Assembly (NCBI GenBank): GCA_943846735.1
Contig: OX044364.1
Location: 2,480,001-2,544,000, forward strand
DNA: 64,000 nucleotides
Reading direction: 5' to 3'
Origin: CAJQLB01 sp905479065
Lineage (GTDB): Bacteria; Bacteroidota; Bacteroidia; Flavobacteriales; Flavobacteriaceae
The notes beneath the pieces are model-generated. The model saw only the letters and a list, made by a program, of their open reading frames with translations, did not search any database and had not been told where the DNA came from. A program made the position numbers and the translations under genes. This document shows positions 18,044 to 26,668 of this stretch, piece by piece; within the stretch, counting starts at the first letter, position 1, and the number at the start of each line of letters is the position of its first letter.

Positions 18044-21019
18044 ATGCAAAATAAAGGATTAGTAAAACTATTTGCAATCTTATTCGGACTGGTAAGTATC
18101 TACCAATTATCGTTTACGTTTAAGGCAAATCAAATTGAAAAACAAGCGAAAGAAATCATAACATCGAAGATATCTGATTCAGAAAAAGATTTCGATGAGA
18201 AACGAAGTAGCGAGGAAACAAGGTATCTTGATTCATTATCAAGTCAAGAGGTTTTTAATATAGGAGTCGCTAATTACACCTTCAAAGAAGTCAAAGAAAA
18301 GAGTATGAATCTTGGACTTGACCTAAAGGGAGGTATCAGTGTCATTCTTCAAATATCAGTACAAGACATTTTAAAGGGACTAGCTAATGATAGTAAAGAT
18401 CCTGTTTTTAACAAGGCGTTAGTAGACGCTCAAGAACTGCAGAAAGACAGTCAAAATAGTTTTATTGAAGACTTTTTTGAAGCTTTTGATGCGATAAAAG
18501 GAGATACAACATTAGCATCTCCTGATATTTTTGCCAACAGAGATTTGAGTGAGGAAATCACGTTCAATATGACGGATGATGAGGTCAAGCCAGTGTTAAG
18601 AACCAAAGTAGATGAATCAATCGTTTCAGCTTTTGAGGTTTTACGTAAACGTATTGATCAATTTGGTGTGACACAACCAAACATACAACGTTTGGGAACG
18701 TCTGGTAGAATTTTAGTTGAGTTACCAGGTGTGAAAGATAAAAAACGTGCTACTGAATTGATTACTACCACAGCTCAATTGGAGTTTTGGGATGCTTTCC
18801 CAGGAGAAGGTTTTTTGCAATTCATTGTACAAGCTAACGAAGTGCTGAAAGGACTCGTTGAAGTAGAGGCACCCAAAGAAGCAATAGAATCTCAAGATAC
18901 GGAGGATACTGAAGGAGATCAAATTGCAGACTTGTTGGGAGAAACATCTACCGATACGACAGCTGTAGCAATTGTAAATCCACTTACGGATTTGATTAGA
19001 GGAACAGGTTATCAAGGAGGACCAATTGTCGCTTTATTTGAAACAAAGGATAAGCAAAAAGTGACAGAGTATTTAGACATGCCTCAAGTAAAGTCACTAC
19101 TTTCAGGTGATCAGCGATATGTTAAATTCGCGTGGGGTATACCTGCGGAAGACGGTGATTTAATTGAATTATACGCATTAAAAGGAAACAGAGATCAAAA
19201 ACCACCATTAAGCGGAGCTGTTATTACAGATGCTAGAAATTCATTTGCACCAAATGGGAAGCCAACTGTTTCTATGCAAATGAATGCAAAAGGAGCTAAA
19301 ATATGGGAAGAAATGACCGGAAGGGCCTTTAACACAGGAGGTCAAATTGCCATTGTTTTGGATAACATTGTGTATTCAGCACCAGGTGTTACTACGGGAG
19401 CAATTGCAGGAGGTAACTCAGAAATCTCCGGACAATTCACCTTAAATGAAGCGATAGATTTAGCAAATGTTTTACGTGCTGGTAAATTACCAGCAAGAGC
19501 TGAAATTGTTCAAGCTGATGTCGTGGGTCCATCACTGGGTAAAGAGGCTATTGATAGTGGAATGACCTCATTTTTAATTGCATTGACCCTAGTCTTACTT
19601 TGGATGGTGTTTTATTATGGAAAGTCAGGTATTTTTTCAGATATAGCGCTAATTCTAAATATTTTATTAATTTTTGGAGTGCTCTCCGGTTTAGGGGCTG
19701 TTTTGACCTTACCTGGTATCGCAGGTATTGTACTAACAATTGGTATCGCAGTAGATGCTAATGTGCTTATCTACGAGCGTGTTAGAGAAGAATTAACTAA
19801 GGGAAAAGGACAAAAAGAAGCTGTTAAAGATGGATTTAGCAATGCATTATCCTCTATTTTAGATGCCAATATTACCACAGGTTTAACAGCACTTATCTTA
19901 TTTGTGTTTGGAACTGGTCCTATAAAAGGATTTGCAACCACACTTTTAATAGGTATCGTCACATCACTATTTACAGCAATTTTTATAACGAGATTATTAA
20001 TTGATTGGTATGCAAACAAAGGAGGGAATTTAGATTTTTCAACCTCTGTTACTAAAGGTTTATTTAGAAATATTAATATTAATTTCTTGAAAAAACGTCG
20101 TGTTTCATATTTGATATCGACTGCGATCATAATCGGAGGATTAGGGTCCTTGTTTACAACAGGATTGGATGAAGGTATCGACTTTGTTGGAGGTAGAACT
20201 TACACAGTTCGATTTGCGCAAGATGTGAATGCTGAGGAAGTTTCTGAATCAGTGGTTGCGACTTTTGGAAGTGGTGAAATTAAAACTATTGGTGGAGCAA
20301 ATCAATTAAAAATTTCCACCAAATATAAAATTGACGAAAATTCACCTGATGTTGATGAAGAGGTGCAAAATAAGTTATACGAATCTCTTTCTCAATATTT
20401 ACCAGATGGTATAACTTATGATGAATTTTCAAGTCCTCAGGGTAATGTGGGAATCATGTATTCAGGTAAAGTAAGTCCAACTATCGCAGATGATATTAAG
20501 AAGTCATCCATTTGGGCCATCCTAGGATCTTTGATAGTTGTATTTCTATATATACTCCTTAGGTTTAAAAAATGGCAATTTTCTTTGGGAGCAGTTGCTG
20601 CTGTGTTTCATGATGTCTTAATTGTATTAGGGATATTCTCAATAACTTGGAATTTCATGCCTTTTAGTATGGAGATTGATCAAGCTTTTATTGCAGCAAT
20701 TTTAACAGTAATTGGATATTCGTTAAATGATACGGTGGTTGTTTTTGACAGAATTAGAGAATTTTTAAATGAGCATACTAGCTGGAATTTAGATAAAACT
20801 GTGAATTCAGCATTAAATAGTACGTTAAGTAGAACCTTGAATACGTCTTTAACGACCTTGGTTGTATTGTTAGCGATGTTTACTTTTGGAGCGGATTCGT
20901 TAAGAGGCTTGTTATTTGCTCTTATTGTAGGTGTATTAGTGGGTACATATTCGTCGGTATTTATTGCAACGCCAATCATGTTTGATTCGATTAAAAAACT
21001 TGAGGAAAATAAAAAATAA
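18044..21019 (+). CDS. secDF: Fused protein translocase subunit SecDF
   Basis: An accessory subunit of the Sec translocon that uses the proton gradient to pull exported proteins out. At 991 aa it is the Bacteroidota fusion of SecD (about 1-670) and SecF (about 690-991). SecD shows LGLDLKGGISVILQ, the P1 periplasmic region and ELPGVKDKKRATELI, then a six-helix block starting near 505. SecF begins after RNININFLKKRR and carries EGIDFVGGRTYTVRF. A Gln/Asp/Thr-rich insertion lies near 285-305. It is preceded by a good promoter and closed by a strong terminator. Confidence 0.97.
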   Translation: MQNKGLVKLFAILFGLVSIYQLSFTFKANQIEKQAKEIITSKISDSEKDFDEKRSSEETRYLDSLSSQEVFNIGVANYTFKEVKEKSMNLGLDLKGGISVILQISVQDILKGLANDSKDPVFNKALVDAQELQKDSQNSFIEDFFEAFDAIKGDTTLASPDIFANRDLSEEITFNMTDDEVKPVLRTKVDESIVSAFEVLRKRIDQFGVTQPNIQRLGTSGRILVELPGVKDKKRATELITTTAQLEFWDAFPGEGFLQFIVQANEVLKGLVEVEAPKEAIESQDTEDTEGDQIADLLGETSTDTTAVAIVNPLTDLIRGTGYQGGPIVALFETKDKQKVTEYLDMPQVKSLLSGDQRYVKFAWGIPAEDGDLIELYALKGNRDQKPPLSGAVITDARNSFAPNGKPTVSMQMNAKGAKIWEEMTGRAFNTGGQIAIVLDNIVYSAPGVTTGAIAGGNSEISGQFTLNEAIDLANVLRAGKLPARAEIVQADVVGPSLGKEAIDSGMTSFLIALTLVLLWMVFYYGKSGIFSDIALILNILLIFGVLSGLGAVLTLPGIAGIVLTIGIAVDANVLIYERVREELTKGKGQKEAVKDGFSNALSSILDANITTGLTALILFVFGTGPIKGFATTLLIGIVTSLFTAIFITRLLIDWYANKGGNLDFSTSVTKGLFRNININFLKKRRVSYLISTAIIIGGLGSLFTTGLDEGIDFVGGRTYTVRFAQDVNAEEVSESVVATFGSGEIKTIGGANQLKISTKYKIDENSPDVDEEVQNKLYESLSQYLPDGITYDEFSSPQGNVGIMYSGKVSPTIADDIKKSSIWAILGSLIVVFLYILLRFKKWQFSLGAVAAVFHDVLIVLGIFSITWNFMPFSMEIDQAFIAAILTVIGYSLNDTVVVFDRIREFLNEHTSWNLDKTVNSALNSTLSRTLNTSLTTLVVLLAMFTFGADSLRGLLFALIVGVLVGTYSSVFIATPIMFDSIKKLEENKK

Positions 21020-21030
21020 TTTTTCTCACA

Positions 21031-21074
21031 AAAAAAAGGTCTTTTTGTACTACGGCGCAAAAAGACCTTTTTTT
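21031..21074. terminator. Bidirectional terminator after secDF
   Basis: A perfect 17-bp stem (arms 21031-21047 and 21058-21074, core AAAGGTCTTTTTG) with a 10-nt loop ends in a T run. Its A-rich left side would also work on the minus strand. Confidence 0.9.
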
Positions 21075-21109
21075 ATGGAATAAACTGTAACTTTAAATAA
21101 AATATAGAA

Positions 21110-22186
21110 ATGAGATTTATAGTTTTAATTCTTTTGATGTTGTGCTGTGTTATAAGTTGTAAGAGTGACTTTGAAGATAAGTCAACACCCATTAACACTG
21201 ACAGACATCTTCGGCACATTCATGATACGATTGGTTTTGCCACATTGGATTGGCAAATGGATTCAATTTACAAGAGACTTGGGGTTATAGATCGCGACAA
21301 TGACTTAGCTTGGAAAGCTGCAATAAGTCCTCATGACGATTACAAGTATGCTGGGCAACTATATTATGAATCATTGAGAGGAATCAATGCAGACAAGGTT
21401 ATTTTAATAGGAGTTGCGCATCGTGCCAGAAATTTTAATTTACAAGATAAATTAATTTTTGGAAATTTTACGCATTGGAAATCACCATATGGAAATTTAA
21501 AAGTCTCACCTATCAATCAGGAAATTATAAAAAAACTTGATAAAGAGATGTTTGTTATTCATGACAGCATGCAAGTATTAGAGCATTCTTTAGAAGCTAT
21601 AGTACCATTTTTACATAAAAAAAACCCCAGTCTTGAAATTGTACCAATTTTAGTTCCTTACATGAAATATAACAGGATTGATCATATAAGCGATGCCTTG
21701 TCTTCCCTTGTAAATGATGTACTTAAAGAACATGATTTAGTATTTGGCGAAGATGTCGCTGTTGTGATTTCAAATGATGCTGTACATTATGGAAATGAAG
21801 ATTGGGGAGCTAATTTAGCTCCTTTCGGTGTCACCGAAAAAGGTACTCAGAAAGCAAGACAATTGGATGTTGAAATCATTGAAAATTGCTTGGTTAATAA
21901 TCTAACACGTAATAAAATAGAACGTTTTACTAAGTATACTGTACAGTCTGACAATTATAAAGAATACAAGTGGGTTTGGTGTGGACGCTATTCCGTTCCC
22001 TTTGGATTAGATTTTGCAAATAAATTAAATTTACAGATTAACAACACACCGCTTTATGGTGATTTTATAGGTTATCAATCAAGTATTGATCATGATTTAA
22101 TAGAGGTTGAAGACCTCGGGATGGGAACAACAGCTCGAGCTAATCAAAAACATTGGGTTGCTTATGCGAGCCTAAAATATGAGTAA
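21110..22186 (+). CDS. MEMO-family (AmmeMemoRadiSam system B) lipoprotein
   Basis: A 358-aa member of the MEMO1/AmmeMemoRadiSam-B family. A lipoprotein signal precedes Cys17 (LLMLCCVISC), so the protein is predicted on a membrane facing the periplasm. Family motifs are ISPHDDYKYAG (about 80-90), VILIGVAHR, EHSLEAIVPFLH and VVISNDAVHYG, where the His and Asp residues would form the metal-type site related to extradiol dioxygenases. The usual partners (AMMECR1-domain and radical-SAM proteins) are not adjacent. The catalytic role is not established. Its location outside the cytoplasm is the odd feature. Confidence 0.85.
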   Translation: MRFIVLILLMLCCVISCKSDFEDKSTPINTDRHLRHIHDTIGFATLDWQMDSIYKRLGVIDRDNDLAWKAAISPHDDYKYAGQLYYESLRGINADKVILIGVAHRARNFNLQDKLIFGNFTHWKSPYGNLKVSPINQEIIKKLDKEMFVIHDSMQVLEHSLEAIVPFLHKKNPSLEIVPILVPYMKYNRIDHISDALSSLVNDVLKEHDLVFGEDVAVVISNDAVHYGNEDWGANLAPFGVTEKGTQKARQLDVEIIENCLVNNLTRNKIERFTKYTVQSDNYKEYKWVWCGRYSVPFGLDFANKLNLQINNTPLYGDFIGYQSSIDHDLIEVEDLGMGTTARANQKHWVAYASLKYE

Positions 22187-22187
22187 T

Positions 22188-22685
22188 TTATTTTTTTTGG
22201 AATGATATTCGATCTCCTTTTTCAATATTGAGGAGATCTGACAGCCCTCCTTTAATTTCTAAAACATATTGTGCTGGGGCTATTGAAGGGATTGATTGCT
22301 CATCCAAAGGAATCGCATTCTTCTTAATATTGATAACCTGTTTTAGTGCATTGAGGTAAATAATATCCAGAGGAATTAAGGTGTTTTTCATGTAAAATGA
22401 TCGTATTTTTTCGTCAGAAAAAATAAAAAGCATGGCTTGATTCCTGCTCATTGAACCTCTGTGCATTAATCCAGTTTGAGTTTCATAATCGTCTTCTGCG
22501 AGTTCGATGTCAAAAGAGGTGATGAGAGAGTCATTCGTCGATTTGTAAATTTGCAAAACCCCTTCTTTACGAAATGTTACATCAATTAGATTTACAGTGC
22601 TTTTTTGTTTCTCTTGACAACTCAAACATATAAAAAGAAAACTTATCAAACCATACAGATGTTGATGTATTACACCTCGTGTCAT
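22188..22685 (-). CDS. DUF192 family lipoprotein
   Basis: A 165-aa protein with an N-terminal hydrophobic segment ending in Cys23 (FICLSCQ), a weak lipobox, and a DUF192 domain from about 55. The domain shows TGLMHRGSMSRNQAMLFIFSDEKIRSFYMKNTLIPLDIIYLN, the family's strongest motif. DUF192 proteins are small beta-barrel-like domains of unknown biochemical role. The gene follows lgt, the enzyme that lipidates such proteins, 8 nt downstream, which suggests co-expression. Confidence 0.88.
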   Translation of the reverse strand: MTRGVIHQHLYGLISFLFICLSCQEKQKSTVNLIDVTFRKEGVLQIYKSTNDSLITSFDIELAEDDYETQTGLMHRGSMSRNQAMLFIFSDEKIRSFYMKNTLIPLDIIYLNALKQVINIKKNAIPLDEQSIPSIAPAQYVLEIKGGLSDLLNIEKGDRISFQKK

Positions 22686-22693
22686 TTATCCAA

Positions 22694-23527
22694 TTATGAT
22701 TTTTTAGTTTTATACAAAAACATGAAATAGAGACCAATAAGAATAAATGGAATACTGAGTACTTGTCCAGTATTCAGACCTAAAATCCAATCATCTCTTC
22801 CAACGACTTGCTCAATTTTAAAACGTTCGACAAACAATCTTACTGTCATAAGTAACACTAAAAACAATCCAAAAAGAAATCCTGTTTGTTTACTCTTTTT
22901 ACCTTTCCAGTATAAAAACCACAATGTTAAAAAAACAAAAATATAACCAAAAGCCTCATATAATTGCCCAGGATGTCTCGGTATATTGTCATAATTTTTA
23001 AAAATAATGGCCCATGGCAATGACTCATCTGCTGGTTTTCCAATCATTTCAGAATTAAAAAAATTACCCACTCTGACAAAAATAGCACCAAGTGCTACAG
23101 GAATTACAACACGATCTAAAATCCACAACACAGATTTATGTAAAACTTTTTTGTTGTAGAGGTACATTGATATAATCATTCCTATGGCTGCACCATGACT
23201 TGCCAAACCTCTAAAACCTGTAAATTCAAATTCAGGGTTGAAGCGACAGGGTAGAAAGACACTAAAAAAATCTTGTTTAAAAAGTTCTGGTTGATAAAAG
23301 ATGACATGCCCTAAGCGAGCTCCAATCAAAATTCCTAAAACCGAATAAATGAACAAGGAATCCAATTTTTCTTCAGATTGTTGCTCTTGTATGTAAATTT
23401 TCTTCATGAGGTACCAGCCCAAAATAAAAGCTGCCATCCACATCATACTGTAGTAGTGAATTTTGAAGTCTCCAAATAGTTTTAGGCCTTCGGAAGCAGG
23501 CTCCCAGACAATCTGTAAAAAATGCAT
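22694..23527 (-). CDS. lgt: Prolipoprotein diacylglyceryl transferase
   Basis: An inner-membrane enzyme that transfers diacylglycerol from phosphatidylglycerol to the lipobox Cys of prolipoproteins. At 277 aa it has seven predicted membrane segments. The family signatures are GARLGHVIFYQPE (essential Arg), ASHGAAIGM and RVGNFFNSEMIGKP. It begins 71 nt before yidD ends and continues a minus-strand run from folE. The many lipoproteins in this window are its substrates. The call is firm. Confidence 0.96.
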   Translation of the reverse strand: MHFLQIVWEPASEGLKLFGDFKIHYYSMMWMAAFILGWYLMKKIYIQEQQSEEKLDSLFIYSVLGILIGARLGHVIFYQPELFKQDFFSVFLPCRFNPEFEFTGFRGLASHGAAIGMIISMYLYNKKVLHKSVLWILDRVVIPVALGAIFVRVGNFFNSEMIGKPADESLPWAIIFKNYDNIPRHPGQLYEAFGYIFVFLTLWFLYWKGKKSKQTGFLFGLFLVLLMTVRLFVERFKIEQVVGRDDWILGLNTGQVLSIPFILIGLYFMFLYKTKKS

Positions 23528-23598
23528 ATTTTAATTATTAAGGTAGCGTAAATATAGAAATTTGAAATGGAATAAGGTTTATTTTTAACGACGCTCTT

Positions 23599-23841
23599 TT
23601 AGTTCTTGTTTGGTTTCTTAGGAACAGGATCGTATCCACTACCTCCAAAAGGATGACAACTAAAAATACGCTTAATACCCAGCCACCCGCCATAAATTAA
23701 ACCATGGGTTTTTAAAGCCTCGATGGTGTAGTAAGAACAAGTTGGCTGGTATCTACATGTGGAAGGGAAAAAAGGAGATATTAAAGATTGGTAAACTTTT
23801 ATTAAAAAAAGAAATGGAGCAATCACTATCTTATTGAACAT
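23599..23841 (-). CDS. yidD: Membrane protein insertion efficiency factor YidD
   Basis: A small 80-aa amphipathic protein that assists YidC-dependent insertion. It has the full family signature: PSTCRYQPTCSYYTIEALKTHG, GGWLGIKRIFSCHPFGGSGYDPVP, with three conserved Cys. The gene starts 2 nt after the cysS stop and so is co-transcribed with it. In many bacteria yidD sits beside rnpA and yidC; here it is next to lgt. Confidence 0.96.
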   Translation of the reverse strand: MFNKIVIAPFLFLIKVYQSLISPFFPSTCRYQPTCSYYTIEALKTHGLIYGGWLGIKRIFSCHPFGGSGYDPVPKKPNKN

Positions 23842-23843
23842 CG

Positions 23844-25325
23844 CTAGTTGGTTGTAAAAGAGGTGCCATCCTTGCCATCTTTTAATTGAATGCCTATTGC
23901 AGACAATTCATCTCTAATTTTGTCTGATAGTGCAAAATCTTTATTAGCTCGGGCTTCTGCTCTCAGTTTTATGAGCACTTCGACAGTGTTAGACAATGTA
24001 TTGTGATTGTCTTGTGTTAGAGTATCATTTGTTAATCCTAAGACATCGAAAACCAGAGCATTCATCTGATTTGTTAAGAAATGTAGATCATCAGACGTTA
24101 AGGTTGCTTTTTGGTCCTTAACTTGGTTTATCAGCTTTACAGCACTGAAAAGTTCAGCAATTAAAATAGGGGTATTGAAATCATCATTTAAGGCATCGTA
24201 ACATTTTTGAGACCATGATCTAACATCAAACGTAGAGGTATCGCTTTTTTGAATGCTTTTTAACGTATTAATTGCATCCATCAATTTGTGGTAGCCCTTT
24301 TCTGAAGCTTCAATCGCATTACTGCTAAAATCTAAAATACTTCTGTAATGTGCTTGCATCATGAAAAATCTCGTAACACTCGGTGAAAATGCTTTACTTA
24401 ACTTATCATTCTTTCCAGAAAATATCTCTGCAGGCAAAATATTGTTACCTGTTGATTTTGCCATTTTTTGGCCATTTAAGGTTAGCATGTTGGCATGCAT
24501 CCAGTAGTTAACTGGTGAATGACCATTGCACGCTTCTGCTTGTGCAATTTCACACTCGTGATGTGGAAATTTAAGATCCATACCTCCTCCATGAATGTCA
24601 AATTGTTCACCTAAATATTTTGTGCTCATGGCTGTACACTCCAAATGCCAGCCCGGAAATCCGTCACTCCATGGTGATGGCCAACGCATAATGTGTTGCG
24701 GCTCTGCCTTTTTCCAAAGAGCAAAATCTTGTGGATTTTTTTTATCACTCTGGCCGTCTAAAGCTCTTGTATTATGGATGAGGTCCTCAACATTTCTACC
24801 ACTTAACTTTCCGTAGTTGTGAGTCTTGTTAAATTTCAGGACATCAAAATAAACGGATCCATTTACCTCGTATGCAAAATCTTTATTTAAAATAATCTTG
24901 ATAATATCTATTTGCTCTATTATATGCCCTGTAGCTGTTGGTTCAATACTTGGAGGAAGGCAATTGAATTTATTTAATATGTTATGGAAATCTACTGTAT
25001 ACATTTGTACAACTTCCATTGGTTCAATCTGCTCAAGTCGTGCTTTTTTAGCAATTCTATCTTCTCCTTCATCAGCATCATTTTCTAAATGTCCAGCATC
25101 GGTAATATTTCGCACATACCTAACTTTGAATCCGAGATGTTTAAGATATCGAAAAATCATGTCAAACGACATGAATGTTCTTACATTACCTAAGTGAACA
25201 TTACTGTAAACAGTTGGCCCACAAACATACATGCCAACATAACCATTGTTTATTGGTTTAAAATTTTCCTTATTTCCTGAAATGGAATTATAAACTTTTA
25301 AATTTTGTTCTTGATAAAGAGGCAT
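23844..25325 (-). CDS. cysS: Cysteinyl-tRNA synthetase
   Basis: A class I aminoacyl-tRNA synthetase charging tRNA-Cys, 493 aa. Zn ligand Cys35 lies in GMYVCGPTVY, the HIGH-type motif is HLGN (44-47), and the second Zn site is in the WHLECTAMS and HHECEIAQ region. The KMSKS-type motif is KMAKSTGN. The C-terminal helical anticodon-binding region includes LRAEARANKDFALSDKIRDEL. It is the second gene of a folE-cysS-yidD-lgt-DUF192 minus-strand run. Confidence 0.97.
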   Translation of the reverse strand: MPLYQEQNLKVYNSISGNKENFKPINNGYVGMYVCGPTVYSNVHLGNVRTFMSFDMIFRYLKHLGFKVRYVRNITDAGHLENDADEGEDRIAKKARLEQIEPMEVVQMYTVDFHNILNKFNCLPPSIEPTATGHIIEQIDIIKIILNKDFAYEVNGSVYFDVLKFNKTHNYGKLSGRNVEDLIHNTRALDGQSDKKNPQDFALWKKAEPQHIMRWPSPWSDGFPGWHLECTAMSTKYLGEQFDIHGGGMDLKFPHHECEIAQAEACNGHSPVNYWMHANMLTLNGQKMAKSTGNNILPAEIFSGKNDKLSKAFSPSVTRFFMMQAHYRSILDFSSNAIEASEKGYHKLMDAINTLKSIQKSDTSTFDVRSWSQKCYDALNDDFNTPILIAELFSAVKLINQVKDQKATLTSDDLHFLTNQMNALVFDVLGLTNDTLTQDNHNTLSNTVEVLIKLRAEARANKDFALSDKIRDELSAIGIQLKDGKDGTSFTTN

Positions 25326-25352
25326 TTTTAAATTTTAGAATTTAGTAATAAT

Positions 25353-26030
25353 TTAAAATTTTGTATCTAATTTTATGTAATCCAGAAACTCTCTTTTGAT
25401 ATTGATGTTTTTAAATTCACCACCAAATTCACTTGTTACGGTACTACTTTCTATATCTCTGATTCCACGGGAGTTGACACATAAATGCTTAGCGTCAATG
25501 ACACAAGCAACATTTTTCGTGTTTAAAACTTTTTGCAATTCTTCTACAATTTGAATCGTCAAGCGCTCTTGTACTTGTGGGCGCTTGGCAAAAAAATCAA
25601 CAATTCTATTCATTTTTGATAATCCAACTACAGACCCATTTGAGATATAAGCAACATGTGCCTTTCCAACGATAGGTAATAAATGATGTTCGCAGGTAGA
25701 ATAAACAGTGATGTTTTTTTCTACGAGCATTTCTCCGTAATTATATTTATTGTCAAAGGTGGAGGCTTTTGGCTTATTTTCTGGGTTTAAACCTGCAAAA
25801 ATTTCATTGACAAACATTTTTGCAACGCGATTAGGAGTTCCATTAAGGCTATCGTCTGTTAAATCTAGACCTAAAGTTTCCATGATGTGCTCAACATCAT
25901 CTGTAATACGACTTATTTTTTCGTCGTTAGATAAATCAAAGGCATCACGTCTCATTGGAGTCTCTGAAGATGTTCCAATATGATTGTCACCTAGTGCATC
26001 AAAATTATCATTTTTGTTTTCAAATTTCAT
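25353..26030 (-). CDS. folE: GTP cyclohydrolase I
   Basis: Converts GTP to 7,8-dihydroneopterin triphosphate, the first step of tetrahydrofolate synthesis and the source for queuosine via QueD. Length is 225 aa. The Zn site includes Cys and His of STCEHHLLP and a later Cys in IDAKHLCVNSRGI. The family motif GLSKMNRIVDFFAKRPQVQERLT is complete. The first 30 residues are variable. A -7 box lies 35 nt upstream. folP, another folate gene, is at 42.8-43.7 kb. Confidence 0.96.
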   Translation of the reverse strand: MKFENKNDNFDALGDNHIGTSSETPMRRDAFDLSNDEKISRITDDVEHIMETLGLDLTDDSLNGTPNRVAKMFVNEIFAGLNPENKPKASTFDNKYNYGEMLVEKNITVYSTCEHHLLPIVGKAHVAYISNGSVVGLSKMNRIVDFFAKRPQVQERLTIQIVEELQKVLNTKNVACVIDAKHLCVNSRGIRDIESSTVTSEFGGEFKNINIKREFLDYIKLDTKF

Positions 26031-26064
26031 AAAATTTTCTTTCTAAAAAGGTGATTATAAAGCG

Positions 26065-26072
26065 CAAAGATA
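26065..26072 (-). promoter_or_regulatory. -7 box of folE promoter
   Basis: On the minus strand TATCTTTG matches TAnnTTTG and lies 35 nt upstream of the folE ATG. No TTG is at ideal spacing. Confidence 0.5.
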
Positions 26073-26339
26073 AACATTTCGTGTCTTTTTTAAGAACGCA
26101 ATCTTTTTTGTTTTTGTTCATTTTTAGTTATTACAGGTTTAAAAAAAAAAAATTTTCTAGATAGTTGTAATCTTTTACAATAACTTTAAAAAAAGATGTG
26201 TTAAAAAGTAGGGTATCTCATGTTTTATCTGTTTAATGTTTATCACGCCTAAAATTTAACAGGTGACCACTTTTAAAATTTACTTGATGTATTTTTTGTT
26301 ATTTTGCAAAACATTAATGCATTAATTGTATGTTATATT

Positions 26340-26657
26340 ATGAGAATTTTTATTGTTATTTTGGTTTTATTTTCAAGCATGGTTGTAATGTCGCAAGACA
26401 ACAAATCTATTAGTGTACTCAAGAAAATGTATGCCAAGGAATTAAAATTAACAAAAGAACAACTGTCTGATTTTGTCATTATTCTAAAAAAATATAAAAA
26501 AGACCTTTACAGGAAGAACATAAACAATAAAGATTTTAATAGACTGAATAAGTCTCGGGACTTAGAATTCTATTACGTTTTAAATGAAGTACAGTTCAAA
26601 AAATTTAGGAAAATAAAGTTAAACATTGAACCAGAGTTAAGGTATAAGCCACAGTAG
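26340..26657 (+). CDS. Small exported protein of unknown function
   Basis: About 105 aa from the ATG at 26340, which gives a proper signal peptide (MRIFIVILVLFSSMVVMSQ). The frame also runs back to an ATG at 26304, but that would put extra residues before the signal. The mature part is helical and very Lys-rich (KKMYAKELKLTKEQLSDFVIILKKYKKDLY), in the manner of small flavobacterial periplasmic helical proteins. No family is recognised. The large T9SS protein gene begins 11 nt downstream, so the two are probably co-transcribed. Confidence 0.65.
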   Translation: MRIFIVILVLFSSMVVMSQDNKSISVLKKMYAKELKLTKEQLSDFVIILKKYKKDLYRKNINNKDFNRLNKSRDLEFYYVLNEVQFKKFRKIKLNIEPELRYKPQ

Positions 26658-26668
26658 TATCGGTTATT

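Noticed and set aside
26165..26180. Palindrome TTGTAATCTTTTACAA upstream of the small exported gene
   Set aside because: The half-sites are spaced 4 nt (TGTAA-N4-TTACA) instead of 6 as in the Crp-type sites, and no -7 box is at a suitable distance.
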